Assembly (NCBI RefSeq): GCF_040448305.1
Contig: NZ_CP148752.1
Location: 4,216,001-4,280,000, forward strand
Source: Pseudomonas fluorescens
GTDB taxonomy: Bacteria > Pseudomonadota > Gammaproteobacteria > Pseudomonadales > Pseudomonadaceae
Direction: 5' to 3'
DNA: 64,000 nt
Shown here: positions 25,637 through 33,973 of the stretch, in pieces
How the letters are laid out: each line of letters opens with the position of its first letter
Position numbering within the stretch: position 1 is the stretch's first letter
Notes under the pieces: model-generated
Seen by the model: the letters and a program-made list of their open reading frames with translations, nothing else
Told to the model about the DNA's origin: nothing
Databases searched by the model: none
Position numbers and translations under genes: made by a program

Positions 25637-26488
25637 ATGCTCAAACGTACCCTGGCTATGGCCGTCGGCCTGACCCTGTCCCTTTCCACCCTGCTGGCAC
25701 AGGCCGCCGAGACCCTCAAGGTCAGCGCCATTCCTGACGAAGCACCCACCGAACTGCTGCGCAAGTTCAAGCCACTGGGCGAATACCTGGAGAAGCAACT
25801 GGGCATGAAGGTCGAGTTCGTGCCGGTATCCGACTACCCGGCGGTGGTCGAGGCCCTGGCCACAGACCGTATCGACATGGCCTGGCTGGGTGGCTTCACC
25901 TTCGTGCAGGCGCGACTGAAAACCGGCAATGCCATTCCATTGGTACAGCGTGAGCAAGACGCCCAGTTCACCAGCAAATTCATCACCGCCGACCCGGCCG
26001 TCAAGTCGCTGGCCGACCTCAAGGGCAAGTCCTTTGCCTTCGGTTCGGTGTCTTCCACGTCCGGCAGCTTGATGCCGCGTTATTTCATGCTGCAGGACGG
26101 CATCAAGCCTGAAACCTATTTCAGCCGTGTCGGTTACTCCGGCGCCCACGACGCCACCGTCGCCTGGGTCCAGGCTGGCAAAGTGGATGCCGGCGTGCTG
26201 AATGCCAGCGTCTGGGAAAAACTGGTCAAGGCCGGCAAGGTCGATACCGACAAGGTCAAGGTCTTCGCCACCACGCCAGCCTACTTCGACTACAACTGGA
26301 CCGTGCGCGGCACCCTCGACCCGGCGCTTGCGGCCAAGATCAAGGCGGCCTTCCTCGCGCTCGATCCGGCAAAACCCGAAGACAAGGCCATTCTCGACCT
26401 GCAAGCCGCCAGCCGTTTCATTGAGACCAAGCCGGATAACTACAAGGGCATCGAGGAAGCCGCGCGCGCTGCCGACCTGCTGAAATGA
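25637..26488 (+). CDS. PhnD-type ABC binding protein (phosphonate/selenate-like)
   Basis: A 283-residue binding protein (signal about 1-23, AQA/AE) of the phosphonate-binding family: LKVSAIPDEAPTELLRKFKP, EFVPVSDYPAVVEALATDRI, DMAWLGGFTFVQAR, and FGSVSSTSGSLMPRYFM. The family includes PhnD and a group annotated as putative selenate binders; no C-P lyase genes lie nearby, so phosphonate is not certain. The start MLKRTLA follows GGAGA. It begins a four-gene operon with the ATPase overlapping by 4 bp. Confidence 0.88.
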   Translation: MLKRTLAMAVGLTLSLSTLLAQAAETLKVSAIPDEAPTELLRKFKPLGEYLEKQLGMKVEFVPVSDYPAVVEALATDRIDMAWLGGFTFVQARLKTGNAIPLVQREQDAQFTSKFITADPAVKSLADLKGKSFAFGSVSSTSGSLMPRYFMLQDGIKPETYFSRVGYSGAHDATVAWVQAGKVDAGVLNASVWEKLVKAGKVDTDKVKVFATTPAYFDYNWTVRGTLDPALAAKIKAAFLALDPAKPEDKAILDLQAASRFIETKPDNYKGIEEAARAADLLK

Positions 26489-27282
26489 CCTTGCATCTGA
26501 ACCGGGTCAGCCTCACCCACGGCAATGGCGTGCGTGCGCTGCATGAGGTCGACCTGCACATCGGTGCCGGTGAGCAAGTCGCAATCATCGGCCCGTCCGG
26601 TGCCGGCAAGTCGAGCCTGCTCAACGTGCTGGCCACCGCCCTGCGCCCGGACGACGGCGCGGTCGAGGTACTCGGCGAGCACGCCTGGCAGCTTGGCGCC
26701 CATCGGCGTCAGCAGCTGCGGGCGCGCATCGGCCTGGTGCATCAGGCGCCACCCCTGCCACCGCGGCAACGGGTGGTCACGGCGGTGCTGGCCGGAAAGC
26801 TGGGCCAATGGGGTTTTGCCAAAAGCCTGTTGAGCCTGCTGCATCCGGTGGATGTTCCGGGGGCGCGGGCGGCACTGGTCAAGCTGGACCTGGGTGACAA
26901 GCTGTTCGCCCAGTGCCAGCAATTGTCCGGCGGCCAACTGCAGCGCGTGGGCATTGCCCGGGTGCTGTACCAGGCGCCCGAAGTACTGCTGGCCGATGAG
27001 CCGGTGTCAGCGATGGACCCGGTGCTGGCCGGGCACACCCTGTCAGTCCTCTGCCGCCACGCCCGGGAACACAAGGTGACCCTGGTCGCCAGCCTGCATG
27101 CGGTGGAACTGGCCCTGACGCACTTCTCGCGCATCATCGGCTTACGAGACGGCCAGGTCCTGTTCGACCTTCCCGCCAGCGACGTCGACCACGATTTGCT
27201 CGACAAGCTCTACGCCAACGAACAATTGCTATCGCCGCCAGTTCCGGTGGCGCCCTTGAGCCTGCAGATTCCACGATGCTGA
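26485..27282 (+). CDS. PhnC-type ABC ATPase
   Basis: A 265-residue ATPase with Walker A GPSGAGKSS, signature LSGGQLQRVGIARVL, Walker B VLLADEPVSAMDP and switch His in VTLVASLHAVELAL. It lacks a C-terminal regulatory domain. It overlaps the binding-protein stop (ATGA) and the next gene by 7 bp, so all subunits of this importer are co-translated. Confidence 0.9.
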   Translation: MTLHLNRVSLTHGNGVRALHEVDLHIGAGEQVAIIGPSGAGKSSLLNVLATALRPDDGAVEVLGEHAWQLGAHRRQQLRARIGLVHQAPPLPPRQRVVTAVLAGKLGQWGFAKSLLSLLHPVDVPGARAALVKLDLGDKLFAQCQQLSGGQLQRVGIARVLYQAPEVLLADEPVSAMDPVLAGHTLSVLCRHAREHKVTLVASLHAVELALTHFSRIIGLRDGQVLFDLPASDVDHDLLDKLYANEQLLSPPVPVAPLSLQIPRC

Positions 27283-28103
27283 CGCGCGATACACGAGACC
27301 CGGCCACCCTGCCCCGCCTGCTGCTCAGTCTGTTGGCACTTGCTCTGCTGTGGCCCGGAATTCATTTCAGCGAACTGGATTTGGGTGTACTGCTCCAGGC
27401 CGACAGCCAGAGTGAGATGGGCCGGTTTGTCTCAGCCTTCTGGCCACCGGCCCATGGCGAAGAGTTCCTTCAGCTACTGTGGCAAGCCACGTTGCAAACC
27501 CTGGCCATCGCCACCGCCGGCATGGCCCTGGCCTTGATGTTGGCCGTGCCCGCCAGCTTGTTGGCCAGTCGAGCGCTGTCGCTGTCCGCAGCCTCGCGCA
27601 GTGGTCGTCCGAGCGCACTCGGGCGGCTGTTTCGCTGGCCGGTGCGCGGGCTGCTGATCTTCCTGCGCAGCGTGCCGGAAATCGTCTGGGCCCTGCTGTT
27701 CGTGCGCGCCGTCGGCCTTGGCCCGACGGCCGGGGTGCTGGCCATTGCCATCACCTACAGCGGCATGCTGGGCAAGGTCTACGCGGAAATCTTCGAGTCG
27801 GTCGACCAGCGTCCCGCCCACTCATTGCTGCAAGCCGGCAGCAGCCGGTTGGCGGCGTTCTGCTACGGCATCCTGCCCAATGTCGGCGCGGAGTTGCTGT
27901 CGTACACCGTGTATCGCTGGGAATGCGCGATCCGCGCGTCGGTGGTGATGGGCTTCGTCGGCGCCGGCGGGCTGGGCCAGCAGATTGATTTGTCGTTGCG
28001 CATGTTCGCCGGCGGTGAAGTGGCGAGCATGTTGCTGACCTTTTTCGTATTGGTGCTGTTCGCCGATCAGATCAGCCGCCTGTTGCGCTGGAGGTTCGCA
28101 TGA
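27276..28103 (+). CDS. PhnE-type ABC permease 1
   Basis: A 275-residue permease with spans such as LLLSLLALALLWPGIHF and TLAIATAGMALALMLAVPAS, the phrase FLRSVPEIVWALLFVRAVGL, and an EAA-like loop around residue 185 (LLQAGSSRLAAFCYGILPNV). It forms a heterodimeric pore with the next gene's product, which carries matching phrases in the same order. Confidence 0.9.
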   Translation: MLTRDTRDPATLPRLLLSLLALALLWPGIHFSELDLGVLLQADSQSEMGRFVSAFWPPAHGEEFLQLLWQATLQTLAIATAGMALALMLAVPASLLASRALSLSAASRSGRPSALGRLFRWPVRGLLIFLRSVPEIVWALLFVRAVGLGPTAGVLAIAITYSGMLGKVYAEIFESVDQRPAHSLLQAGSSRLAAFCYGILPNVGAELLSYTVYRWECAIRASVVMGFVGAGGLGQQIDLSLRMFAGGEVASMLLTFFVLVLFADQISRLLRWRFA

Positions 28104-28867
28104 ATCGCCTGATCAACCTGCTGCTGATCCTGTGCATTGGCGCAGCGGTCGTCGCTTCGTTCCGCTATCTGGGGATCGACCTCGGCGAACTGGGTGGCAG
28201 CGGTAACCTGAAGCAGATGGGCGCCTACGTGCTGCGTTTTCTCAGCCCGGACCTGAGCGCCGGCCATCTGCAAGCCATCGGCCGTGGCGCCGTGGAAACC
28301 ATGGCCATGTCGGCCCTCGGCACCCTGCTTGCGGCGGTATTGGGCCTGGTGCTGGCACTGCCGGCAGCCGGGCGTTTCGGCTGGCCGTTGCAGAGTGCGT
28401 CGCGTCTCGTGCTTAACGCCCTGCGCGCCATTCCCGAACTGGTGTGGGCCGCGCTGATGGTGCTGGCCGCCGGACTCGGCCCCAACGCCGGGACCCTGGC
28501 ACTGGCCATGCACACCACCGGGGTGCTCGGTCGACTCTTCGCCGAAGCACTGGAAAACACCCCGCCGCAACCGGCCGAAGCCATCCGCTTGCAAGGCGGC
28601 AACGTCGTCTGGGCCTTCTGCTACGGCACCCTGCCCAACCTGTTTCCGCAGTTGTTGGCGTACATCCTGTACCGCTGGGAAAACAACATCCGCATGGCCA
28701 GCGTGCTCGGTTTTGTCGGTGCCGGCGGTTTGGGGCAGATGCTCTATGTCAGCCTCAGCCTGTTCCAGGAGGCCCAGGCCAGCACGGTGATCCTCGCCAT
28801 GTTGCTGTTGGTGTTTGCCGTTGATGGGTTGAGCAGCTGGAGCCGCCAGCGCTGGGTCAAGGCGTGA
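28100..28867 (+). CDS. PhnE-type ABC permease 2
   Basis: A 255-residue permease paralogous to the previous one: LNALRAIPELVWAALMVLAA, AIRLQGGNVVWAFCYGTLPN and NNIRMASVLGFVGAGGLGQM. Two PhnE paralogues in tandem rather than one homodimer mark this importer subtype. It ends the operon; the 507 bp after it contain no supported gene until 29375. Confidence 0.9.
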   Translation: MNRLINLLLILCIGAAVVASFRYLGIDLGELGGSGNLKQMGAYVLRFLSPDLSAGHLQAIGRGAVETMAMSALGTLLAAVLGLVLALPAAGRFGWPLQSASRLVLNALRAIPELVWAALMVLAAGLGPNAGTLALAMHTTGVLGRLFAEALENTPPQPAEAIRLQGGNVVWAFCYGTLPNLFPQLLAYILYRWENNIRMASVLGFVGAGGLGQMLYVSLSLFQEAQASTVILAMLLLVFAVDGLSSWSRQRWVKA

Positions 28868-29374
28868 TGGGGGATTGGATGGATTTGCTCAGCTGATTGC
28901 ATTCGACCTGAGCAACCATTTGTATGGAGTTGACTAGCGCGTTTTATGGCTATGACCGGTAGAAAACGACCCCAATCTGTTGCATCGACCGGTTGAATCC
29001 ACAGCCAAAAGCAGACGTTCAGCCAACACAAAATAAATCAGTCCCCTTACCCATCCAATCACGGCATAACCGGGCACGGCTCGCGCGCTCTCGGTGCGGG
29101 AAATCGTCGCCTGGTTGAGATGAGGCAGCAGCGGAGTGCCTGCCATTGCTCACAGGCTTAACAGCTGATACCAATGAGCCATAACAATCTATTGAACCTC
29201 TGGCAGAACGGTTATTTGCCTACTTATCATGAACGGTTCCGATCTAAACTGTCATTGAAACCTTTAGAAACATAGTTTAATTCCAAGGAGGAGTTCGACG
29301 TTTTGCAGAGCGTTGTGTAGCACAGGCAAGGCACGACACCCGGTGCCAGCGTCAACACAACGACGGAGAAAATC
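28868..29374. other. Long intergenic region before the copper genes
   Basis: No ORF with family similarity is seen. ATGACCGGTAGAAAACGACC (28952-28971) recurs inverted at 32861-32880 with 17 of 20 matches. CGTTGTGT (29311-29318) and ACACAACG (29355-29362) pair and enclose GGCAC/GTGCC, forming a possible 5'-leader hairpin just before the start at 29375. Sequence between these points shows nothing I can name. Confidence 0.45.
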
Positions 29375-29593
29375 ATGGACAGAGAGCAACTCACTCACAT
29401 GATGGAGCCTCCACTAACCGGCGCTTTCTCAGCCCACTCGAATGCCCCGTCCGAGCAACTCCATACTTACCGATTGTCCGTTGTTCTCAATACAGAGAAC
29501 CACTTGCGACTGAGCGCTGATATGCGAAAGCGCCTCAGTGGAGTTCGGCCGTGGCCGTTATCCCACGAGCTTCTGGTTCGAATACGGAGCTGA
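29375..29593 (+). CDS. Small hypothetical protein upstream of the multicopper oxidase
   Basis: A 72-residue ORF with a good Shine-Dalgarno (CGGAG, 7 bp from ATG). It begins MDREQLTHMMEPPLTGAFSA and ends LSHELLVRIRS. It is basic toward the C-terminus with no signal peptide or membrane span. It lies 69 bp before the multicopper oxidase, same strand, so it may be co-transcribed. I do not recognise a family. The initiation site is its main support; it could be non-coding leader. Confidence 0.4.
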   Translation: MDREQLTHMMEPPLTGAFSAHSNAPSEQLHTYRLSVVLNTENHLRLSADMRKRLSGVRPWPLSHELLVRIRS

Positions 29594-29662
29594 CGTTTTG
29601 CCACCCTGCCAGGTGTCGGGGGGCAGTCAGCGAGGAGCAAGCCGCCTGAGAGAAGCACTGCC

Positions 29663-31462
29663 ATGAAACCTACAGACTTGAGACACAGGAAAGGCCAACT
29701 GCCGAGTCCGCAAGACTCAGCCGATGTCGAAGCCCGGCGCACATTCCTTAAGCTCGGCGCTGCCGCAATGCTGACGCCGCTTATACTGGATGGGCGTAGC
29801 GCCATCGCCAGGGATGAGCCGGTATTCCCCCCCAGCCCGCCAACCACGCCGTGGCTGGTGACGCTGCCCAACGCGATCACACCGCTCGAAGCGGTCGCCT
29901 TCCTCAACCCGAGACCCACCGAGGCGGCGAATACTGCCGGCGGTGAAGCGGGGCGAGAGCCGCACCAACGTTTCGCCGAGTTCATCGGAGTGTTCGGCGC
30001 ACCGCTACTGTACGAGCTGAAGGCCAAAGAGCGTCCCGATTGGGTGTTCCATCCGGCCTATCCGCCGCAGCGCATCTGGGGTTACGAAGGCAATACACCG
30101 GGCGCGGTCACTCCCGGCCCGACGATCTTCGCGCGCTATGGCAGACCGGTCATCGTCCGCTTTCGCAACGACCTGCCGCAAAATCAAGTCGGTTTCGGCA
30201 CGCCAGAGATCTCCACCCACCTGCACAATGCGCACACGGGGTCGGAAAGCGACGGCTTCCCGGGTGACTACTACAGTGCGAACAAGGCGGGCCCGACCCT
30301 AGCCGCGCCGGGGGCATTCAAGGATCACTTCTACCCGAACATCTATGCGGGCTACGACCAGCTGCAAAACCACATCGGCGATCCGAACGAGGCCCTGGGC
30401 ACGCTGTTCTACCATGACCACACCCTGGACTTCACCGCGCCGAACATGCTTCGTGGCTTGTTCGGGATGTACTTCCTGTTCGACGATATCGATTCGGGCA
30501 ACGAGCGTGATCCGAACCCGAGCGCGCTGCGGCTGCCGAGCTATCCCTACGACTACCCGCTGAGCTTTCAGGACATGCGTTTCGACAACAACGGCATCCT
30601 GTTCTTCGACCAGGTCAATCCCGAGGGGGTTCTGGGCGACAAGGTGGTCGTCAACGGTTATATCGAGCCGGTATTACGAGTGGCGGCCCGCAAGTATCGC
30701 TTCCGCTTGCTCGACGCTGGGCCCAGCCGCTTCTACGCGTTCTATCTGCTCTCCTCGAGCGGCGCGATGCAGACGTTCACCCTCATCGCCAACGACGGCA
30801 ACCTGTTGCCGGCCCCGCTGTTGAACCAAACCCAGGTGCAGATGGGCGTGGCCAATCGATCCGACATAGTCGTGGACTTCTCCAAGTACCCGATAGGCTC
30901 CGTGCTCTACCTGGTCAACAGGATGCGCCAGGAAGACACCCGTGAGGGCAAGGACATCAAGGAGCCGGGCACGCGCGTGCTCAAGTTCATCGTCGATCGC
31001 ACCCAGCCAGAGCAGGACCTGAGTCAGGTGCCGAGCGTGCTGCGCGCGCTGCCGCCACTCAACCCTGCGGAAATCGCGGCAGCGACTGTGCGGCGCTGGG
31101 TTTTCGACCGCAGCAAAGGCTTGTGGACGATCAATAATGAGCTGTTCAACGTGAAAGTTCCGCGGGCCACGATCCCCCAAGGCGCCGCCGAGGTGTGGGA
31201 GTTAGTGAATCCCGAAGACGGTTGGACCCACCCCATTCATATCCACTTCGAAGAGGGGCAGATCATCGGCAAGATCCAGAATGGAGTGAAAAAGCCCTTG
31301 TTGGCGCACGAGCAAGGCCGTAAGGATGTGTATGTAATCGAAGAGTTCACGACCTTGCGGGTGTTCTTGCGCTTCCGCGACTTCAAAGGGAAGTACGTCA
31401 TGCACTGCCACAACCTGATCCACGAAGACCACGCAATGATGCTGAGGTGGGACATCGTCTGA
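29663..31462 (+). CDS. Multicopper oxidase (CotA/bilirubin-oxidase-like)
   Basis: A 599-residue three-cupredoxin oxidase that couples substrate oxidation to O2 reduction. Copper ligands are visible in STHLHNAHTGSE, LFYHDHTLDF, HPIHIHFEEGQ and MHCHNLIHEDHAMM, the last giving T1 Cys and Met. An N-terminal RRTFLKLGAAAMLTPL is a Tat-type signal, so the folded, copper-loaded protein is probably exported. HLHN in place of the common HWHG recalls CotA-type spore laccases. A SCO copper chaperone follows within 42 bp. Roles could be Cu(I) or Mn(II) oxidation or phenol oxidation; the sequence does not decide. Confidence 0.92.
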   Translation: MKPTDLRHRKGQLPSPQDSADVEARRTFLKLGAAAMLTPLILDGRSAIARDEPVFPPSPPTTPWLVTLPNAITPLEAVAFLNPRPTEAANTAGGEAGREPHQRFAEFIGVFGAPLLYELKAKERPDWVFHPAYPPQRIWGYEGNTPGAVTPGPTIFARYGRPVIVRFRNDLPQNQVGFGTPEISTHLHNAHTGSESDGFPGDYYSANKAGPTLAAPGAFKDHFYPNIYAGYDQLQNHIGDPNEALGTLFYHDHTLDFTAPNMLRGLFGMYFLFDDIDSGNERDPNPSALRLPSYPYDYPLSFQDMRFDNNGILFFDQVNPEGVLGDKVVVNGYIEPVLRVAARKYRFRLLDAGPSRFYAFYLLSSSGAMQTFTLIANDGNLLPAPLLNQTQVQMGVANRSDIVVDFSKYPIGSVLYLVNRMRQEDTREGKDIKEPGTRVLKFIVDRTQPEQDLSQVPSVLRALPPLNPAEIAAATVRRWVFDRSKGLWTINNELFNVKVPRATIPQGAAEVWELVNPEDGWTHPIHIHFEEGQIIGKIQNGVKKPLLAHEQGRKDVYVIEEFTTLRVFLRFRDFKGKYVMHCHNLIHEDHAMMLRWDIV

Positions 31463-31504
31463 GTGGCGCGCGACAACAACACTTATGAGGGTGGAGGGAT
31501 TCAC

Positions 31505-32125
31505 ATGAACACACGCAGAAATCTATTGGCCGGCATGGGCATCGCCGCGCTCGGAGTGATCGCCTGGCAGGGGGACACGGCTAAGCCGCAACGCCCTCGT
31601 AGCAGGTCTGCGGACGGCAGCTACTTCCCGAACACGCCGCTCTATACCCACGAAGGCAAGGCGGTCAGGTTCTACGATGACCTGATTCGCGGCAAAGTGG
31701 TCGCAATCAACATGATGTATGCCTCATGCACAGGGACCTGCCCGGCCGCGACGGCGAACCTGCGGCTCGTGCAGAAGATGCTGGGCGAGCGCGTGGGCCG
31801 CGACGTCTTCATGTATTCGATCACCTTGCAGCCCGAGTTGGACACGCCGCAGATCCTGAAGGAATACGTCGAGAGGCATCACATCGGGCCGGGCTGGTTG
31901 TTCTTGACCGGTGAGCCCGACGACATCGAGGAACTGCGCTTTAGCCTCGGCTTCTACGATATCAACCCATTGATCGACGCCAATAAAGCGAACCACTCAG
32001 GCGTAGTGCGCATCGGCAACGACACCTACGAGCGCTGGACCCTGGCGCCCGCGCTGGCAGAACCAGAGCAGATCCTGGCCACTATTAATCATGTGGACAG
32101 ATCCGTCGTACATACGGCGGCTTAG
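31505..32125 (+). CDS. SCO1/SenC/PrrC-family copper chaperone
   Basis: A 206-residue thioredoxin-fold protein with the copper-binding YASCTGTCPAATANLR (CxxxC) and the third ligand His in NKANHSGVVRIGND. The N-terminus (RRNLLAGMGIAALGVIAWQG) is a signal anchor or Tat-like signal placing it at the periplasmic face. SCO proteins usually load Cu-A of cytochrome oxidase; here it is paired with a multicopper oxidase, so metallating that enzyme is the likely job. The start MNTRRN has a strong GGAGG and is preferred to the GTG directly after the oxidase stop. Confidence 0.9.
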   Translation: MNTRRNLLAGMGIAALGVIAWQGDTAKPQRPRSRSADGSYFPNTPLYTHEGKAVRFYDDLIRGKVVAINMMYASCTGTCPAATANLRLVQKMLGERVGRDVFMYSITLQPELDTPQILKEYVERHHIGPGWLFLTGEPDDIEELRFSLGFYDINPLIDANKANHSGVVRIGNDTYERWTLAPALAEPEQILATINHVDRSVVHTAA

Positions 32126-32339
32126 GCAACCTGCCTGCCACAGGAAATCTACGTCCCATACATGCAACTGTTCCATCGACGCCTCTGATTGCTTCAGGCG
32201 CCGGACCGCTGTTTCTCGACTAGGCGTGGTGACACCTGATTGGAGCGGTTGAGGGAATTGCTGGCTTCCAGGGCTGCCATCGCGCTGCAAGTGAAAGCTT
32301 CTGATGTCTACCCATGGTGCCGGGCTGCCGGGGCTTCTG

Positions 32340-32375
32340 ATCTGTTAAGAAATAAAATGGCCGCACAAGGCGGCC
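32340..32375 (-). terminator. Hairpin, possible terminator for the minus-strand TRIC remnant
   Basis: GGCCGC (32359-32364) pairs with GCGGCC (32370-32375). Read on the minus strand it is followed by ATTTTATTTC, so it could terminate leftward transcription. It also lies just upstream of the 16-codon Cys-rich ORF on the plus strand. Nothing else is supported in 32126-32394. Confidence 0.4.
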
Positions 32376-32394
32376 TAAACAAGGGAGGACAGCA

Positions 32395-32445
32395 ATGAAT
32401 CAACATCACTCTTTTTATTGTTGCGGGTGTTGCTCTGTTAACTGA
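32395..32445 (+). CDS. 16-residue Cys/His-rich mini-ORF
   Basis: Behind a near-ideal Shine-Dalgarno (GGGAGGA, 6 bp spacing) a tiny ORF encodes MNQHHSFYCCGCCSVN, with two His and four Cys in 16 residues. It follows a GC hairpin and lies in a neighbourhood of copper proteins. It could be a metal-binding peptide or a leader whose Cys/His codons sense supply, but no plus-strand gene follows directly, since the next gene is on the other strand. A chance ORF cannot be excluded. Confidence 0.35.
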   Translation: MNQHHSFYCCGCCSVN

Positions 32446-32451
32446 GCTGGC

Positions 32452-32769
32452 TCAGTCCAATAGGTGGAATCTGGGGAGCGTCCACTCCCAGCGAATGGCA
32501 GCCATGCGAACGCCAAACACAGTACTCATCGCAATAATCGAAGCCACTTCAGTAGAGCCTTGCAGTTGCCGTAAGCCGATGTAAACCAGAGCCCCCAGGA
32601 TGCAGGCGGAGGCGTAAATCCCTTGCCGAAAAATCAGGGGGATCTCGTTGCACATCACGTCCCGGATCACCCCTCCGGCAACGCCACTCATCACGCCCAT
32701 GATCACTGCTGTGCTGTATGGGACAAGCTGCTCAAGCGCCACCTCTGTTTCGCTCACGAATCTTTCCAT
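32452..32769 (-). pseudogene. TRIC-type channel (UPF0126/YicG-like), C-terminal half only
   Basis: The 105 codons match only the second UPF0126 repeat: IMGVMSGVAGGVIRDVMCNE, IPLIFRQGIYASACILGALV and a final RMAAIRWEWTLPRF. Full-length members have two such repeats and about 200 residues with seven membrane spans. The first 15 residues here are unrelated to the family, so the gene has lost its N-terminal half by rearrangement. It might still be translated, but a functional channel is unlikely. Confidence 0.7.
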
Positions 32770-32971
32770 AACTGACCGCTAGATACCCACTCAGGGCAAA
32801 GTTCCGGAACCGGAGCCAGGTACGATGACCAGTTTATGTCTGTCACTGCTGGCCGGAAATGGCCGTTCTCTGCCGGTCATGGTTACAAACCCTGCTGGTC
32901 AAATCCGATGCAATCGGTGGTCAAGTGGAGTGCCATTTCGCGCCTGACGACCAAACCAGTACTGCCCGCGC

Positions 32972-33012
32972 AAAAAAACCCTTCCTGCGTTTCAACACAG
33001 GAAGGGTTTTTT
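32972..33012. terminator. Bidirectional intrinsic terminator
   Basis: CCCTTCCTG (32979-32987) pairs with CAGGAAGGG (32998-33006), with an A-run before and a T-run after, so it terminates on both strands. It ends the EGKCG-protein gene at 33025-33498 (minus strand). Apart from the 32861-32880 repeat, nothing else is seen in 32770-33024. Confidence 0.85.
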
Positions 33013-33024
33013 GTTTGCGGCCGA

Positions 33025-33498
33025 TCAGTCTTTAGCCTGGCTCAACTTGGTGAACAGCTCGGTCGGTACTTTCTTGCCGTTGGAGGTGAACTGGTTGGTG
33101 CGGAACTTGTACACCTCTCCCTCGGACAGGAAAGCGTCGCCGTTGGTGTCCATCGCCTTGAATTCCTCAGTGCCCTTGGGCGCCACGGCCAGCAGTTCCT
33201 TGAGCGATACGCGGCCGTCATCATCAGTGTCGGTGCGCGCGAAAGAAGCATCGCCGCATTTGCCTTCACCGCACTTGCCCTCGGCCTGGGTCTTTTGCGC
33301 GCCGGTTTCGGCACCGCATTTGCCTTCGCCACACTTGCCTTCACCACACTTGCCTTCGCTGGTCTTCTCCGCGGAAGCCAGCTGATAGCCCTGAGGCAAG
33401 GCTTCGGCCGAAAACGCCGAGGACGCGAAGTTGATACCGCCGACCAGTGCAACAGCGATCAGGCCAATACGGGTTTTGTTCGACTGGATACGAGACAT
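33025..33498 (-). CDS. Secreted EF-hand protein with five EGKCG motifs (HvfA-like)
   Basis: A 157-residue protein with a signal peptide (about 1-30, AFSA/EA), a low-complexity core with EGKCG three times in tandem and twice more after a short AETGAQKTQA spacer, then two EF-hands (DTDDDGRVSLKE and DTNGDAFLSEGE). EGKCG repeats are the signature of HvfA-type RiPP metallophores, whose Cys residues are turned into copper-binding oxazolone/thioamide groups by HvfB/HvfC. No DUF692 or DUF2063 partner gene lies in this window, so the maturase must act in trans or the Cys stay unmodified. The fused calcium-binding module is noteworthy. Its own promoter and terminator make it monocistronic. Confidence 0.85.
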   Translation of the reverse strand: MSRIQSNKTRIGLIAVALVGGINFASSAFSAEALPQGYQLASAEKTSEGKCGEGKCGEGKCGAETGAQKTQAEGKCGEGKCGDASFARTDTDDDGRVSLKELLAVAPKGTEEFKAMDTNGDAFLSEGEVYKFRTNQFTSNGKKVPTELFTKLSQAKD

Positions 33499-33615
33499 GT
33501 TGATACTCCGGATCATTTGCGTGGCTGGACCACTATTGGTCGTACCACAAGGGTTGATAAACCTGGTTGCGAGGTACGTTGTGCATCTCGCTTTGCCAGG
33601 TCTATTTGGCCCCGG

Positions 33616-33700
33616 TGGTGTATCCCGGCTGTATCCGTAAAGCGCTGGTTTTGTATGGCTGTATGCGGATGTCGCGCCCTGATACACAGCGATACACGAA
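33616..33700 (-). promoter_or_regulatory. Promoter region of the EGKCG gene with GTATC/GATAC repeats
   Basis: Plus-strand view: GTATC at 33620 and 33631, GGTTTTGTATG at 33648-33658, and GATAC at 33681 and 33691. The same elements in the same order and nearly the same spacing occur upstream of the periplasmic cupin (44855-44950). Phased repeats at 10-11 bp suggest a dimeric regulator, perhaps a metal-responsive two-component regulator. Confidence 0.5.
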
Positions 33701-33973
33701 AGCCGGTAGTCAGTTGCTCATGTCCGCAAGAGCACCTGTTTAAAAAGGTTGTAGGGTATTTCCTGAAAGCCACAACACCTTGCGTCGTTGCCTACGGTTA
33801 CGCCAGAATCCGCCGGCTTGTGCGCCTTGCCTCTGGTCTCTATCGTTTCCGCGCCACTGCCCATCAGTGGTCGGGTCTGGAAACCCCGAAATGAAAATGG
33901 CGCAACTGCGCCCTTCATAACCTATGCTTGCGCGCTTTTAAGTGTGCACTCCGTTATGGCGGCTGTGCGCGGG

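Noticed and set aside
25637..28867. Phosphonate degradation locus
   Set aside because: Only the transporter is present; no C-P lyase or phosphonatase gene lies nearby, so the substrate is left open.
28934..29146. Minus-strand 70-codon ORF in the intergenic region
   Set aside because: No Shine-Dalgarno, no family similarity, and it includes the dispersed 20-mer repeat.
32836..33894. 352-codon plus-strand ORF over the EGKCG gene
   Set aside because: It reads through an intrinsic terminator and antisense to the EF-hand protein; the minus-strand frame has the signal peptide and motifs.
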